From positions 310,001 to 374,000 of the forward strand of contig NZ_CP108067.1 in the NCBI RefSeq assembly GCF_036178145.1: a DNA stretch of 64,000 nucleotides, written 5' to 3'. Source of the stretch: Streptomyces sp. NBC_00273 (lineage in GTDB: Bacteria; Actinomycetota; Actinomycetes; Streptomycetales; Streptomycetaceae). Positions 34,321 to 43,524 of this stretch are shown piece after piece; position 1 is the first letter of the stretch, and each line of letters begins with the position of its first letter. The translations under genes and the position numbers were made by a program. Under the pieces are notes generated by a model that searched no databases, was not told the DNA's origin, and saw only the letters and a list, made by a program, of their open reading frames with translations.

Positions 34321-35178
34321 TCACTTCGGCAGATCGGCGGAGAGGAAGGGAGCAAGGAGCGCGAACAACCTGTCGGGTCGGTCCAGGGGGATGATGTGGC
34401 CGCAGTTCTGAAGGTGGTATCCGACCAGGTCATCGGCAATGGGACGGAGTTGGCGATCGAGCCCGCGGCCGACGGGACGGGACCCGACGGCCATGGTGGG
34501 CATGGTCAGCCGAGCCGTCGCGGCTGCGTCCTGGATCTGCTGCGCGCTGGTGGGCAGGGCCCGGTAATAGGAGAACGCACAGCGCAGGGCCTCACCCCCG
34601 GTGTACGCGTGGACGAAGGCCGCACGGATATCGTCGGGTACTCCTCGCCCGAGCGTCCCCGAGTTGAGGAACCAGTCGACGTACGGGGCCTCGTTACCGG
34701 CCAGGACGGTCTCGGCGAGGCCGGGGACGGCGTGGAAGCCGAACCACCACGGGGCACCGCCCGCGACGACGTCCTCTGCTCCGGGCAGGCGGCCGAGCAG
34801 TGCCTCCATCACGACCAGGCGCCGGACGAGGCCTGGCCGGCGCAGCGCGAGCAGGACGGCGGGGGCCGTGCCCGCGTCGATGCCGACCACCGCTGCCGAA
34901 GGCTCGCCAAGTACGTCGAGCAGCCCTTCGGCGTCGGCAGCGAGGGTGCCTGCGTCGTAGCCCTCGACGGCGCGGGCACTGGCACCGAAGCCTCGAAGGT
35001 CTGGTGCGATGACCCGGTACTGCCCGGCCAGTCGGCCCATGATGCCGCTCCAGAGTTGCCAGGTGTGCGGGAAGCCGTGCAGCAGGAGAACCGCAGGTCC
35101 CTGCCCGGCGATTGCGACATTGAGTTGGACGCCGTTCGTCGCGATGCGGCGCAGGTGGTGTGCGGTGGTGACGGGCAT
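34321..35178 (-). CDS. Alpha/beta-fold hydrolase (epoxide hydrolase/dehalogenase type)
   Basis: 285 residues from ATG 35178 behind GGAGGA. Motifs: oxyanion GPAVLLLHGFPHTWQLW, VIAPDLRGFGAS, nucleophile elbow AAVVGIDAGTAPAVLLA with Asp (GHDWG-type) rather than Ser, cap domain 125-210, and C-terminal His in NCGHIIPLDRPDRLF. An Asp nucleophile suggests epoxide hydrolase or haloalkane dehalogenase chemistry. It is divergent from an HxlR regulator, with a palindromic operator between them, so expression is likely controlled by that regulator. Confidence 0.85.
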   Translation of the reverse strand: MPVTTAHHLRRIATNGVQLNVAIAGQGPAVLLLHGFPHTWQLWSGIMGRLAGQYRVIAPDLRGFGASARAVEGYDAGTLAADAEGLLDVLGEPSAAVVGIDAGTAPAVLLALRRPGLVRRLVVMEALLGRLPGAEDVVAGGAPWWFGFHAVPGLAETVLAGNEAPYVDWFLNSGTLGRGVPDDIRAAFVHAYTGGEALRCAFSYYRALPTSAQQIQDAAATARLTMPTMAVGSRPVGRGLDRQLRPIADDLVGYHLQNCGHIIPLDRPDRLFALLAPFLSADLPK

Positions 35179-35193
35179 GATGGCTCCTCCCTT

Positions 35194-35214
35194 GTGGTTA
35201 CCATTGGTGACCAC
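35194..35214. promoter_or_regulatory. Operator candidate for the HxlR/hydrolase pair
   Basis: GTGGTTACC and GGTGACCAC separated by ATT form a 21-bp inverted repeat with one mismatch. It is 16 bases upstream of the hydrolase ATG. GGTGACCAC recurs at the start codon of the HxlR gene. Confidence 0.6.
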
Positions 35215-35279
35215 AGAACGATAGGTAACTGACCGACCGCTTCCTAGACGGCACTTTCAGGGAAGGTGGTGAGCCACAG

Positions 35280-35690
35280 GTGACCACCCGAGGAGCCCGG
35301 GCCCCTGGTCACGGCGTACGCGGCGATCTGTTCGATCCCCATTGCCCGACACGGCAGTTGTTGGACCGCATCGGTACGAAGTGGACGTCCATGGCCGTCA
35401 AGACGCTCGCCGATGCCGCACCGGACGAGGTGCGCTTCGCGGAGCTGAGACGCCGGATGCCCGGCGTGTCACAGAAGATGCTGTCCGTGACGCTGCGAAA
35501 CCTGACCCGCGACGGGCTGGTGGCGCGCAGGGTCGAACCCGCCGTGCCGCCGCGGGTCTTCTACCGACTCACCGGACTCGGGCTGTCCCTGGAAGCCGTG
35601 CTTGCGGGGCTGCGGACCTGGGCGGAGGAGCACATGGTCGAGATCGACTTCGCCAACGAAGCCGCCGCCCAGGAGGCCGATGAGGAGTAG
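35280..35690 (+). CDS. HxlR-family transcriptional regulator
   Basis: 136 residues from GTG 35280. The family signature is DPHCPTRQLLDRIGTKWTSM (the CP...RIGxKW motif), followed by the winged helix FAELRRRMPGVSQKMLSVTL, RNLTRDGLVARRVEPAVPPR, VFYRLTGLGLSLEAVLAGLR. HxlR proteins are homodimers that respond to aldehydes, quinones or redox stress. It is divergently transcribed from the hydrolase, which is its likely target along with its own gene. Its first Cys (PHC) is placed as in redox-sensing members. Confidence 0.9.
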   Translation: MTTRGARAPGHGVRGDLFDPHCPTRQLLDRIGTKWTSMAVKTLADAAPDEVRFAELRRRMPGVSQKMLSVTLRNLTRDGLVARRVEPAVPPRVFYRLTGLGLSLEAVLAGLRTWAEEHMVEIDFANEAAAQEADEE

Positions 35691-35707
35691 GCAGGCCGAT
35701 TCCGCGC

Positions 35708-35787
35708 TCAGTACCGGTGGCTGGGGTACTCGATGTAGCCGGCATCGCCGCCCTGATACCACGTCGCTTTGTCTGGTCGACGCCAGA
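35708..35787 (-). pseudogene. Old-yellow-enzyme C-terminal fragment
   Basis: 26 codons on the minus strand: RRPDKATWYQGGDAGYIEYP, the invariant last residues of alkene reductases (FYQGGDAGYxDYP). Only the tail remains. Confidence 0.6.
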
Positions 35788-35805
35788 AGAGGACACGACG
35801 CGAGG

Positions 35806-36087
35806 GTGCTGGGCACGTCGTTCCACTTCGACGGGCGGGGCACAGCGACGGCCGTCGACGCGATGAAGCGGTACTGCGGGGTGCTGGACGAGCAGGAGAT
35901 GGAAGGGAAATCGCCGGCGCAGTGGCTGGCGACGAAGGAACTGGTGAAGGACGACGGGGAGATGGTGTTCGAGGACGACATCTCCCAGTTCTGCCCGAAG
36001 CACGCCAAGATCCTGAAGTCGGCCGTTGAGAGCACCTATCCGGGGTTGTTCTTAGATACTGCCGTTCGTCCCTCACCCCAAACCTAG
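35806..36087 (+). CDS. Hypothetical protein, possibly N-terminally truncated
   Basis: 93 residues from GTG 35806. Reads GTSFHFDGRGTATAVDAMKR, YCGVLDEQEMEGKSPAQWLA, TKELVKDDGEMVFEDDISQF and CPKHAKILKSAVES. Acidic, soluble, with two cysteines. Coding character begins slightly upstream (VDARRGHDAR), so the true start may be lost at the junction with the alkene reductase fragment. No domain recognised. Confidence 0.45.
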   Translation: MLGTSFHFDGRGTATAVDAMKRYCGVLDEQEMEGKSPAQWLATKELVKDDGEMVFEDDISQFCPKHAKILKSAVESTYPGLFLDTAVRPSPQT

Positions 36088-36309
36088 GCAATGACCGAGT
36101 GCGGCACGGCGCGCTTCCCGGGTGCGAGCGGACACGACGATCGAAGTGCTGCGCCGTTCAGCCCAGGCCTCGGCCGTGCCTCCTGCGCCGCGGCGAGCCA
36201 GGCCGCAGCGTGGGAAGCGGAGTCCGCCCGGGAGCCCTTCGCACGTCGACCGGGCGGACCGCCTTTGGAGTCGCTTTGTCCACTAAAACGGGTTCTGGCT
36301 CAGCTTCTG

Positions 36310-38001
36310 GGCTCTGTCGCTAATTTGGGGGTAGTTGGGCAACTATCCGGTGTGATGGGTGGGGTTCAGGTCGGGGATCTTCTTCTGCCGGGTGTCGCAG
36401 TGGAGATCGACCAGCTGGTTCTGACGGATGTGGAGGTCCGGGTCGCCGTGCGATCAAGGGCCGTGTCGGCGGCCTGTCCCGGATGCGGGCGGAGATCTTC
36501 GAGAGTGCACTGCTACTACCAGCGGACTCTGGCGGATCGTCCGGTCGCCGGCCGGCGTGTGCGGATCGAGCTACGGGCGCGTCGACTCGTCTGCGGGAAC
36601 GAGCAGTGTGACCGCCGGACGTTCGCCGAACAGATACCGGGCCTGACGCATCGCCATGCACGCCGCACCGACGCACTCACCGCCCAGCTCACCGACGTGG
36701 CCCTGTTCCTGGGCGGCCGGCCAGGCGCTCGCCTGTTCCAGCGCATGACCATCGACACCTGCAAGGACACTCTGCTCCGGCTGATCCGTAAGCTGCCGCT
36801 CCCCTCGTCGGGATCGGTGCCGCATCTCGGCGTCGACGACTTCGCCGTTCGCAGGGGACGGACCTACGCGACGATCCTCATCGACATGGCAACCCACCGC
36901 CCGATCGACGTCCTGGCCGACCGGGCCGCAGCGACTTTCGCGTCCTGGCTGCAAAACCATCCTGAGGTCCGGATCGTCTGCCGTGACCGTGCAGGCTCCT
37001 ACCGAGACGGGGCCCAGGTCGGTGCCCCGCAGGCCATGCAGGTAGCCGATGCCTGGCACCTCCTGAACAACCTGGCGCAAGCAGTCGAACGGGTCATCGG
37101 ACGGCATCGCGCTGACCTGCGACAGCCTCTCACCTCACACGATGACCGGACCGACGACGGCCCGGCCTCCGAGGGCCGCGACCGCGAAGAGCTGGACCTC
37201 AACGGGCGGCCACGACCTCTGGTCGCCCGCACCCGCGAACGCCACCAACAGATCCACGAACGCATCCAACGTGGCGACAGCCTTCGCGCCATCGCACGCG
37301 ACCTGCGGCTCAGCCGCGGCACAGTCAACCGCTTCGCGCACGCCGCAGAAGTCGATGAGCTTCTCCTCGCGGCCATTCATCGACCCGCGCTGATCGATGA
37401 TTACCGCCTCTACCTGCACCATCGCTGGATGGAAGGCTGCACCAACGCCTCCGCGCTCACCCGGGAAATCCAGCGGCTGGGCTACCGCGGCAACGTCAAC
37501 ACCGTCCGCCGGCACCTGAAGCCCTACCGCCACGGCGCGATCCCACTCACCGCCCCCTTGCCACACCTGACCGTCCGCAGGGTCACCGACTGGATCATGC
37601 GCCGACCCGAGCGCCTCAACGATGTTGAGCGAAAGGGTCTCGACGAGCTGTGCGAGCGGAACCCAGCGCTGGCGACGACCGTCGCTTACGCACGCCGCCT
37701 GGCACTCATGGTCCGCGACCGCCGCAGTGAACACCTCGCTCTCGACGTCTGGATGGCCGACGTCCGCCTCGATGGACAACGCGAACTCCGCACCCTGGCC
37801 AATGGCATGCGACGCGACCGCGCGGCCATCCAGGCCGCCCTCACCACGACCTACACTTCCGGAGCGGTCGAGGGCAACGTCACGCGGGTCAAGCTCCTGA
37901 AGAGACAGATGTACGGCCGCGCCAACTTCGATCTCCTACGACGCCGCATCCTGCTCTCACCATGATCAAGAGGCCGTTACCCCCAAATTAGCGACAGAGC
38001 C
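36310..38001 (+). mobile_element. ISL3-family element, complete, 1692 bp
   Basis: 24-bp perfect inverted repeats (beginning GGCTCTGTCGCTAATTTGGG at 36310 and mirrored at 37978-38001) and a perfect 8-bp target duplication AGCTTCTG (36302-36309 and 38002-38009). This indicates a recent insertion. Confidence 0.95.
36355..37965 (+). CDS. ISL3-family transposase
   Basis: 536 residues; ATG 36355 (a GTG directly precedes it). N-terminal zinc finger AACPGCGRRSSRVHCYYQRT and RLVCGNEQCDRRTFAEQIPG. The DDE_Tnp_ISL3 domain follows: LGVDDFAVRRGRTYATILID (first Asp), IVCRDRAGSYRDGAQVGAPQ (second Asp), ADAWHLLNNLAQAVERVI. The C-terminus ends TTYTSGAVEGNVTRVKLLKR (catalytic Glu) and QMYGRANFDLLRRRILL. Full length, uninterrupted, inside perfect ends, so the element should be active. 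Confidence 0.95.
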   Translation: MGGVQVGDLLLPGVAVEIDQLVLTDVEVRVAVRSRAVSAACPGCGRRSSRVHCYYQRTLADRPVAGRRVRIELRARRLVCGNEQCDRRTFAEQIPGLTHRHARRTDALTAQLTDVALFLGGRPGARLFQRMTIDTCKDTLLRLIRKLPLPSSGSVPHLGVDDFAVRRGRTYATILIDMATHRPIDVLADRAAATFASWLQNHPEVRIVCRDRAGSYRDGAQVGAPQAMQVADAWHLLNNLAQAVERVIGRHRADLRQPLTSHDDRTDDGPASEGRDREELDLNGRPRPLVARTRERHQQIHERIQRGDSLRAIARDLRLSRGTVNRFAHAAEVDELLLAAIHRPALIDDYRLYLHHRWMEGCTNASALTREIQRLGYRGNVNTVRRHLKPYRHGAIPLTAPLPHLTVRRVTDWIMRRPERLNDVERKGLDELCERNPALATTVAYARRLALMVRDRRSEHLALDVWMADVRLDGQRELRTLANGMRRDRAAIQAALTTTYTSGAVEGNVTRVKLLKRQMYGRANFDLLRRRILLSP

Positions 38002-38009
38002 AGCTTCTG

Positions 38010-38354
38010 TGGTGCAGCCACGCCGAGTGACCGGATCGGCTCGCGGGTGATCCCGGTGGCGAGAACGAACCGCTGGCCAGGGCCCCGCTTAGGCTGCCGA
38101 CCCCTTGCTAAGGAACTGCTTCGCTGCCTGAACCGCTTCCCCCTTTGAGTTCCTCGACGGAGACTCCCCCCTCCAGCACCTGGTGCCGGAGCGTCGGGCT
38201 CTTCGCTCCGGAGGAGACGCCAGAGCCCGCCGAGGATTCGAGCGGTGCTGCTCGGCGTCGTGGCTGTGCCTCGGCTCCACAGCGGATTGAAAACACGTTG
38301 GCCGGTCTGCCACGGAGCTGCGACGATGCCCCCTGTTTCCCGAGCGGAGGACGT
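38010..38354. other. Remnant next to the ISL3 element
   Basis: On the minus strand GQRFVLATGITREPIRSLGV with AAPQKL leads into the ISL3 target. With the element removed the frame continues SQNPF and stop. Probably a small relic of another transposase or regulator; no confident call. Confidence 0.3.
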
Positions 38355-39452
38355 TTGTTCGTTTTCGTGTGTGTGCGGTGTGGCGCCGAGCTGACCGCCC
38401 CGTTGTCCCAGGTCGCCCTGCCGGCTCACGCTCGTCAGCAGTACGGGAACGGGCTTCAGCTCCCGGTGCTTATGGAATCGGGGACGTTCGCCGTGGAACC
38501 GGAGCCCTGGGGGCCACCGTGGCGAAGGTGGGAAGAGATCGATCCGGATGAAGCGGCTGCCCGCGGCATCTACGCGCCGCTCCAGGCCCTGTCCGACGGC
38601 GCGCCCGGCGCGGTTGTCATCGCGCCGGGAGACACCCGTGGCACTGTGCTGATCCCCGAGAAGCGCGGCGGCGCCTGCTGCGGCTTCGCCGGGGGCGACG
38701 GCCCCAATATGGCCTGCGCGGCATGCGGTCTTCCCCTAGCGAGCAGGATCGACGACTGCTCGCTCTGGCAGGCGGTGTGGCTCGCCCCGAACGCCGTGCG
38801 CCGCCGTCCCGCCGAAGGCGCCGACGCCGGACCGCTGTCCTGGAGAGAGCTGCTCGCGGAGGGGACGGGTGTACCCCCGTCCGAGCCGATCGCCTCCTGG
38901 GGAGAGCCGTTCCGGGCAAGCGACCGGTGGCACTGGAGCCCCCAGTGGGTGGCGGCAGCCGGACTGGGGCTCGCCCACCTCCTGGTGGCCTCGGAAGGCC
39001 AGTCGGTAGCCGTTCAGGACGGCTTGACCGCAACGATGTTCCAACGCGCCCTCGACACCCTGCTGCCGGGCGGCAAGCCGACGCGGCGCGCCGTCCTGGC
39101 CGGACCGGGGCAGCCGGCCCGCGACGCTGACGCAGACATCCTCCTCGTGCCGTCCCACCCTCAGACCGGAAAGGCATGGACCCCCGCCGCTCCGGCGTAC
39201 CTGGTGCCGTTGCCGTTCGGGGTGTGGCTCCGGCTGGTCTTCCCCGAGCCGCAGCTGCCCGTCCCCGCATCGGGTCGGGTACCCGACGGCGTCCTTCGCG
39301 ACGACCCGCCCACGCCGAGTGTCCATGACGTGTTCCGGATCGACTGGGGGGTCTTCCAGCGAACCCTGGCCCGTCTGCCGGCCGTCCGCACCCCGTGGCT
39401 ACGCGAGGTCACCGAGAACCTCACGCAGCACATGCGCACCGGCCGCTTCTAG
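38355..39452 (+). CDS. Hypothetical Streptomyces protein with two Cys pairs
   Basis: 365 residues from TTG 38355, with GGAGG five bases upstream. It opens FVFVCVRCGAELTAPLSQVA, a CxxC knuckle, then RQQYGNGLQLPVLMESGTFA and VEPEPWGPPWRRWEE. A second Cys cluster is GGACCGFAGGDGPNMACAAC with GLPLASRIDDCSLWQAVWLA. The remainder is alpha/beta without known motifs. The family is common in Streptomyces but its function is unknown to me. The TAG stop (39450-39452) coincides with the TA target of the IS630 insertion; the restored sequence would also give TAG, so the protein is not shortened. Confidence 0.7.
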   Translation: MFVFVCVRCGAELTAPLSQVALPAHARQQYGNGLQLPVLMESGTFAVEPEPWGPPWRRWEEIDPDEAAARGIYAPLQALSDGAPGAVVIAPGDTRGTVLIPEKRGGACCGFAGGDGPNMACAACGLPLASRIDDCSLWQAVWLAPNAVRRRPAEGADAGPLSWRELLAEGTGVPPSEPIASWGEPFRASDRWHWSPQWVAAAGLGLAHLLVASEGQSVAVQDGLTATMFQRALDTLLPGGKPTRRAVLAGPGQPARDADADILLVPSHPQTGKAWTPAAPAYLVPLPFGVWLRLVFPEPQLPVPASGRVPDGVLRDDPPTPSVHDVFRIDWGVFQRTLARLPAVRTPWLREVTENLTQHMRTGRF

Positions 39453-40868
39453 TGTTCTGCGCCAGAAATCTCAGGGTTAAGTCTGCGCCTGGTTGCCCGG
39501 GTTGGATGGGGTGATCTTGGTGAGGTAGTCGGCGAGGGACTTGAGAATCTCGTCGGCGGTCTTCGTCCAGGCAAAGGGTTTCGGGTTCTCGTTCCAGGTC
39601 TCGATCCAGGCCCGGATGTCGTCTTCCAGTGCTTTCACCGAGGTGTGGACTCCGCGGCGGATGAGCTTGTCGGTCAGCAGACCGAACCACCGCTCGACCT
39701 GGTTGATCCAGGAGGAGCCTGTGGGGGTGAAGTGGACGTGGAAGCGGGGGTGTCTGGCCAGCCACGTCTTGATCTCAGAAGTGTTGTGAGTGGCGTAGTT
39801 GTCGCAGACCAGGTGCACGTCGAGCTCGCGGGGCACAGCTTTGTCTATGGTGACCAGGAACTTCTTGAACTCGATCGCGCGATGGCGGCGGTGGAGTTCG
39901 CTGATGACGGTTCCGTCGGCGACGTTGAACGCGGCGAAGAGGCTCGTGATGCCGTGCCGCAGGTAGTCGTGGGTGCGTCGCTCGGGCATGCCCGGCATCA
40001 TCGGCAGCACCGGCTGTGAACGGTCCAGCGCCTGGATCTGGCTCTTCTCATCCACGCATAACACCACCGCCCGCTCAGGCGGGTTGTGATACAAGCCGAC
40101 GACGTCGACGACCTTCGCCACGAACTGCGGGTCGGTGGAAAGCTTGAAGGAATCCTGCAGATGCGGCTTGAGTTCGAACCGTTTCCAGATCCGGCCGACG
40201 GTCGACTCGACAGCCCCGTCCGAGCTGCCATCGAGGCCCGCGACCAGTGAGTATCCTTCCCCGGCGTGGACTCCAGCGTCGCCACGATCACGTCTTCGAC
40301 CTGGTCAAGGAGAATCGACGGCGGCCGGCCCGGACGGGGCTCATCGACCAGGCCTTCAAGACGATGGGCGATGAAACGACTGCGCCAGCGGTCGACGGTC
40401 GAGGCATCCACACCGAGCTCGACCGCGGCCTGCCTGTTCGTCCCGCCCTCCGCGCAACGCAGCACGATCCTCGCCCGCAGTGCCAGAAACTGGGCGGTCT
40501 TCGCGCGCCGAGCCCATCGGACCAACTGGCCCCGTTCGTCCGCACTCAGAACCAGATCGGCCTTCGGCCGACCGATTCGGGCGGCATCCTCGAGTCCGGC
40601 CAACCCATCGGCGGCGAACTTCCCGCGCCACTTCCTCACCGTCGCTACGGTCACGCCGACCTCGACCGCCACCTGCGCGTTCGGCGCCCCGCCTGCACAC
40701 GCCAGCACGATGCGCGCCCGCTCCGCGAACCGCGGCGCCACCGCCCCACTCACCCAGCGGGACAACTCGGCGCGTTCCTCATCCGACAGGCGGACTTCGA
40801 CGGCACGAGGACCTGGCGACATGACAACAGGCTACAGACTTAACCCTGAAATTTCTGGCGCCGAACAT
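39452..40868 (-). mobile_element. IS630-family element, 1417 bp
   Basis: About 33-bp inverted repeats (GCGCCAGAAATCTCAGGGTT outward from 39461, matched near 40830-40862) with two or three mismatches. TA flanks both ends (39450-39451, 40869-40870), the IS630 target. Confidence 0.85.
39477..40822 (-). CDS. IS630-family transposase, frame-disrupted
   Basis: N-terminal two helix-turn-helix units ([60 protein letters not shown]) in one frame up to [16 protein letters not shown]. Near 40208 one base is missing and the DDE_3 domain continues in the next frame: [20 protein letters not shown] (Asp), [20 protein letters not shown] (Asp), [20 protein letters not shown] (Glu). With the lesion repaired it would be a full-length transposase of about 448 residues. 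Either inactive or mis-sequenced. Confidence 0.8.
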
Positions 40869-40931
40869 TAGCGGTCAAGCGCGTAAGTCCTTCAGGGGTT
40901 ATGCGACCTGGTCGAGTACGGCAGGCCGTAC

Positions 40932-41522
40932 TCACTGGTTCCCGATGATCAGGGACAGGCCCGCATCGAAGACGTCGGTGGCGGTCAGGCCGACGCGGCG
41001 GCCCTCGTTCATGACGCGAGCCACGGTCGGGTAGGCCAGCTCGAACTCCTCGGTGGGCTGGGCTTCGGCGGAGTCCTGCTCCTCGATGACGTGGCCGAAG
41101 GTGTAGTGGACGGCGGTGTAGATGACGGTGGCCGCCTGCGACAGGGACAGTCCGCCGTCTTCCAGTGCGCGCAGCCCGTATTCGGGGATGCGGGCGAGCG
41201 TGGGCGTGTTCGGCGGCCGGGCGCCGGCCACGACCCGGGCACCGTCGGGGTAAGCGAGCATGGCGCGGCGCAGGCGGCGCAGCATCTCGTGTAGCCACGG
41301 CCGCCAGTCCTGGCCGGGCGGCATCGGCGTCAGTTCGCCGAACTCCTCCCGCAGCATCGCCTCGGCCATGGCCTCCAGCAGCTCGCGCTTGTCCTTGAAC
41401 CGCCAGTAGATGGCCGGCGCCGTGACATGGAGGCTGGTGGTGAGCTTGCGGAAGGTCACACCGGCCAGTCCTTCCTGCTTCAGCAGTTCCAGGCTCTGGC
41501 TGACGATCCTCTCTGCGTCCAT
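40932..41522 (-). CDS. TetR-family regulator
   Basis: 196 residues from ATG 41522; an ATG at 41531 adds three residues. Helix-turn-helix: AERIVSQSLELLKQEGLAGV, TFRKLTTSLHVTAPAIYWRF and KDKRELLEAMAEAML. The C-terminal ligand domain has TetR_C features (RAMLAYPDGARVVAGARPPN, YGLRALEDGGLSLSQAATVI, YTAVHYTFGHVIEEQD), close to the TetR_C_1 group that includes tetracycline repressors. It is divergent from a SnoaL-like gene with palindromic operators in the 63-base gap, so it probably represses both. Confidence 0.9.
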   Translation of the reverse strand: MDAERIVSQSLELLKQEGLAGVTFRKLTTSLHVTAPAIYWRFKDKRELLEAMAEAMLREEFGELTPMPPGQDWRPWLHEMLRRLRRAMLAYPDGARVVAGARPPNTPTLARIPEYGLRALEDGGLSLSQAATVIYTAVHYTFGHVIEEQDSAEAQPTEEFELAYPTVARVMNEGRRVGLTATDVFDAGLSLIIGNQ

Positions 41523-41533
41523 GGACACCATCG

Positions 41534-41573
41534 TATAGCGGTGTTACATTCACCTCCATATAACGACGTTATA
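41534..41573. promoter_or_regulatory. Two TetR operator candidates
   Basis: TATAACGACGTTATA (41559-41573) is a perfect 15-bp palindrome. TATAGCGGTGTTACA (41534-41548) is an imperfect copy 25 bases away, centre to centre. Both lie between the divergent TetR and SnoaL-like genes. Confidence 0.75.
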
Positions 41574-41585
41574 GAGAGGTGCGTC

Positions 41586-41981
41586 ATGAATCAGGCACTC
41601 GTGGACAGCATGTGGACCTACCTCAAGGCCGGACTGGCCATGGACGTGGACGCGCTGGACCGGATCTACGATCCCGAGTTCCAGAACGTGCGGATCGACC
41701 AGGCAGGGCAGACGATCACCCTGACCAAGGACCAGTTCATGGCCCGCTTCCGGGCGCTGCGCGAGCAAGGGCAGAAGATCGGTGAGTCCGTCGACGACGT
41801 GACTTTCCCGGCCACCACCGACCTTGGCGACCAGGCCGCGATCATGATGCGGCGGGTCGAGGGCGGCGAGCCGGTGCTCTACACCTTCATCTGGCGGATG
41901 GCGGACGGGCGTCCGACCACGATCCTGCGCGAGCTCACCTTCGACCGGGACATCAGCCACCTGCTGAGGCTGACCCGCTAG
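41586..41981 (+). CDS. SnoaL/NTF2-like protein
   Basis: 131 residues from ATG 41586 behind AGAGAGG. A single cone-shaped NTF2-like fold: ALVDSMWTYLKAGLAMDVDA, LDRIYDPEFQNVRIDQAGQT, KDQFMARFRALREQGQKIGE, then strands DQAAIMMRRVEGGEPVLYTF and IWRMADGRPTTILRELTFD. Such proteins act as small-molecule isomerases, hydrolases or binding proteins. The divergent TetR gene and intervening operators suggest induction by a ligand that may be its substrate. Confidence 0.8.
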   Translation: MNQALVDSMWTYLKAGLAMDVDALDRIYDPEFQNVRIDQAGQTITLTKDQFMARFRALREQGQKIGESVDDVTFPATTDLGDQAAIMMRRVEGGEPVLYTFIWRMADGRPTTILRELTFDRDISHLLRLTR

Positions 41982-42009
41982 GCCCCCGCCGGGAGTCACT
42001 CGCAATCTC

Positions 42010-42528
42010 GGGGGATCCCCGTGAAGATCCTCCCGGAGGGTCCCTTCGATTTCCCGTGTGTCACGCCCGCCAGACCGCCCTGTTCACTGCCGAACGCCGG
42101 CGGCTTGCCCTTGCGGGTGATGCGAGCGAGGGTGGCGAGGATGTGGATGTGGTCGGTGGCATGCCGCACCGCGATCCACCGGCAGGCCTGCTCGTCACCG
42201 GGCTCGGCGATGCCCGCGGCGTGCACCATGGCGGCGGCGACCTCCGCCCAGTCGGCGTCCGACTGGGTGCGGCCGTCGGGTTGGTTGCGGACCGGCACGT
42301 ACCACACGTGCTCCGCCGGCCGTACGCCGCGCAACGCTTCGACGGGAGCGTCCAGGAGCAGCGCCAGGTCCGCGCGTGTGATGCGTTCCGGGTGGCGGGC
42401 CGGCACGGCAGATCTGGATCCCAGCCGGCGACGAGGTGCGGGTCGGTGTGCTCGTCGCGCTCGCCGGGGCCGAAGAGGTAGTCCAGGAGATCGACGGTCG
42501 TCGACCCGCCCGGGGCCTTCTTCGGCAT
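42010..42528 (-). pseudogene. Relaxase/mobilisation nuclease, N-terminal part, frameshifted
   Basis: From ATG 42528: PKKAPGGSTTVDLLDYLFGP, ERDEHTDPHLVAGWDPDLPC. Near 42403 the frame shifts and continues PARHPERITRADLALLLDAP, EHVWYVPVRNQPDGRTQSDA and CRWIAVRHATDHIHILATLA, with the HxH metal motif of MOB relaxases. The rest of the protein (usually 400-600 residues) is missing after about 42030. Together with the upstream MobC it marks a decayed mobilisable plasmid or ICE. Confidence 0.75.
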
Positions 42529-42647
42529 CACGAGCGGGAGCGCCTCTCCCGCATCACCGCGCATGTGGCCGCATCCACCCGGGCCACCGCCCCCAGCGCC
42601 TCCTCCAACACCCGCGTGGCCGTGTCCGGGAAGCCCGCACCCGGGGT

Positions 42648-42930
42648 CTAGGAGGGGTCACGGCGCAGCGCGGTGACGGTCTCGCGCAGCACGTCCCCGG
42701 CGTCCCTCGAGACCGGTACCAGGACCCCCCTGCGCGACCGCCATCACCTGCCGTCCCACCCACGACGCCGGCGACATCCCCTCCCGGCCCGCTGCCAGCC
42801 GCACCACCTCCAACTCGGTCTCGTTTAACGACAGATTCACCCGCCGTCCGCGGGGAGCGGACGTCAGCCGCTCACGCCGCCGTGCCCCGCCACCAGACTC
42901 TGCGACACCCACCGAAGATCGCTCCCGAAA
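42648..42930 (-). pseudogene. MobC-like relaxosome protein, truncated and frameshifted
   Basis: The conserved MobC segment is RRVNLSLNETELEVVRLAAG then REGMSPASWVGRQVMAVAQG. A run of six G near 42705 shifts the frame; with five G it would continue VLVPVSRDAGDVLRETVTAL and RRDPS to a stop at 42648-42650. The N-terminus is cut by the IS701 end fragment at 42931. MobC proteins help the relaxase at oriT. Confidence 0.65.
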
Positions 42931-43075
42931 GCCGCCCAGCACCCATCGAGCACGTCCTGCACTGGTCAAACTGGCGCCGCAGACGACAGTTCCAAGCCCG
43001 CCTCAGCCACTACAAACGACACGGCCACACACCACCAGAACCCAACAAACCATCACTGCAAACACCGTTGCAGTA
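42931..43075 (+). mobile_element. Solo end of the IS701 element
   Basis: 145 bases identical (as far as read) to the complement of the left end of the IS701 element at 14657-14801, including the terminal TACTGCAACGGTGTTTGC. It is followed by CTAA. The transposase gene is absent. It is either a deletion scar or a recombination junction joined directly to mobC. Confidence 0.85.
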
Positions 43076-43524
43076 CTAAGCCTCCACTGAAAGCGACCGG
43101 GGCGGCTACTGGCCAGCTTCACCGGGACGATCTCGACGTCGCTCACGCCGTCCTGCGCCTGCTTGCGCGCCTTGTAGGCCCCGGACTCCTACCTCGGACA
43201 CCAGACGCAAAGTAGGCACGTCTTCGCTGGTCAGCGGTTCCGGCCGACTGGGAAGGAAGAACGCCGTCACCAGCCGCAATGGACAAGTACCGGGAAACAA
43301 GGGTCGGCACTCAGCCGGGTAGAGAATTTCCGCAGGTCGGCAGCGTCGGCGACCCATGTCGGGAATCAACGTCGGCAAACGGCGGGCACCACAATTCTAC
43401 TCGCGGGTTACTTGTTTCCTGTTGTCCTAGGTGGAAGTCCTCGCAGCGACGTGGGCGGGCCGGGCGCTGACTTGCAGGGCCGACCGGGCTCGCGTCACCC
43501 TGATAGTCGAGGGCAGGTGCTGAC
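43076..43524. other. Intergenic, no supported gene
   Basis: A short minus-strand stretch near 43085-43190 (GAYKARKQAQDGVSDVEIVP) may be a relic. Otherwise nothing is supported. Confidence 0.35.
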
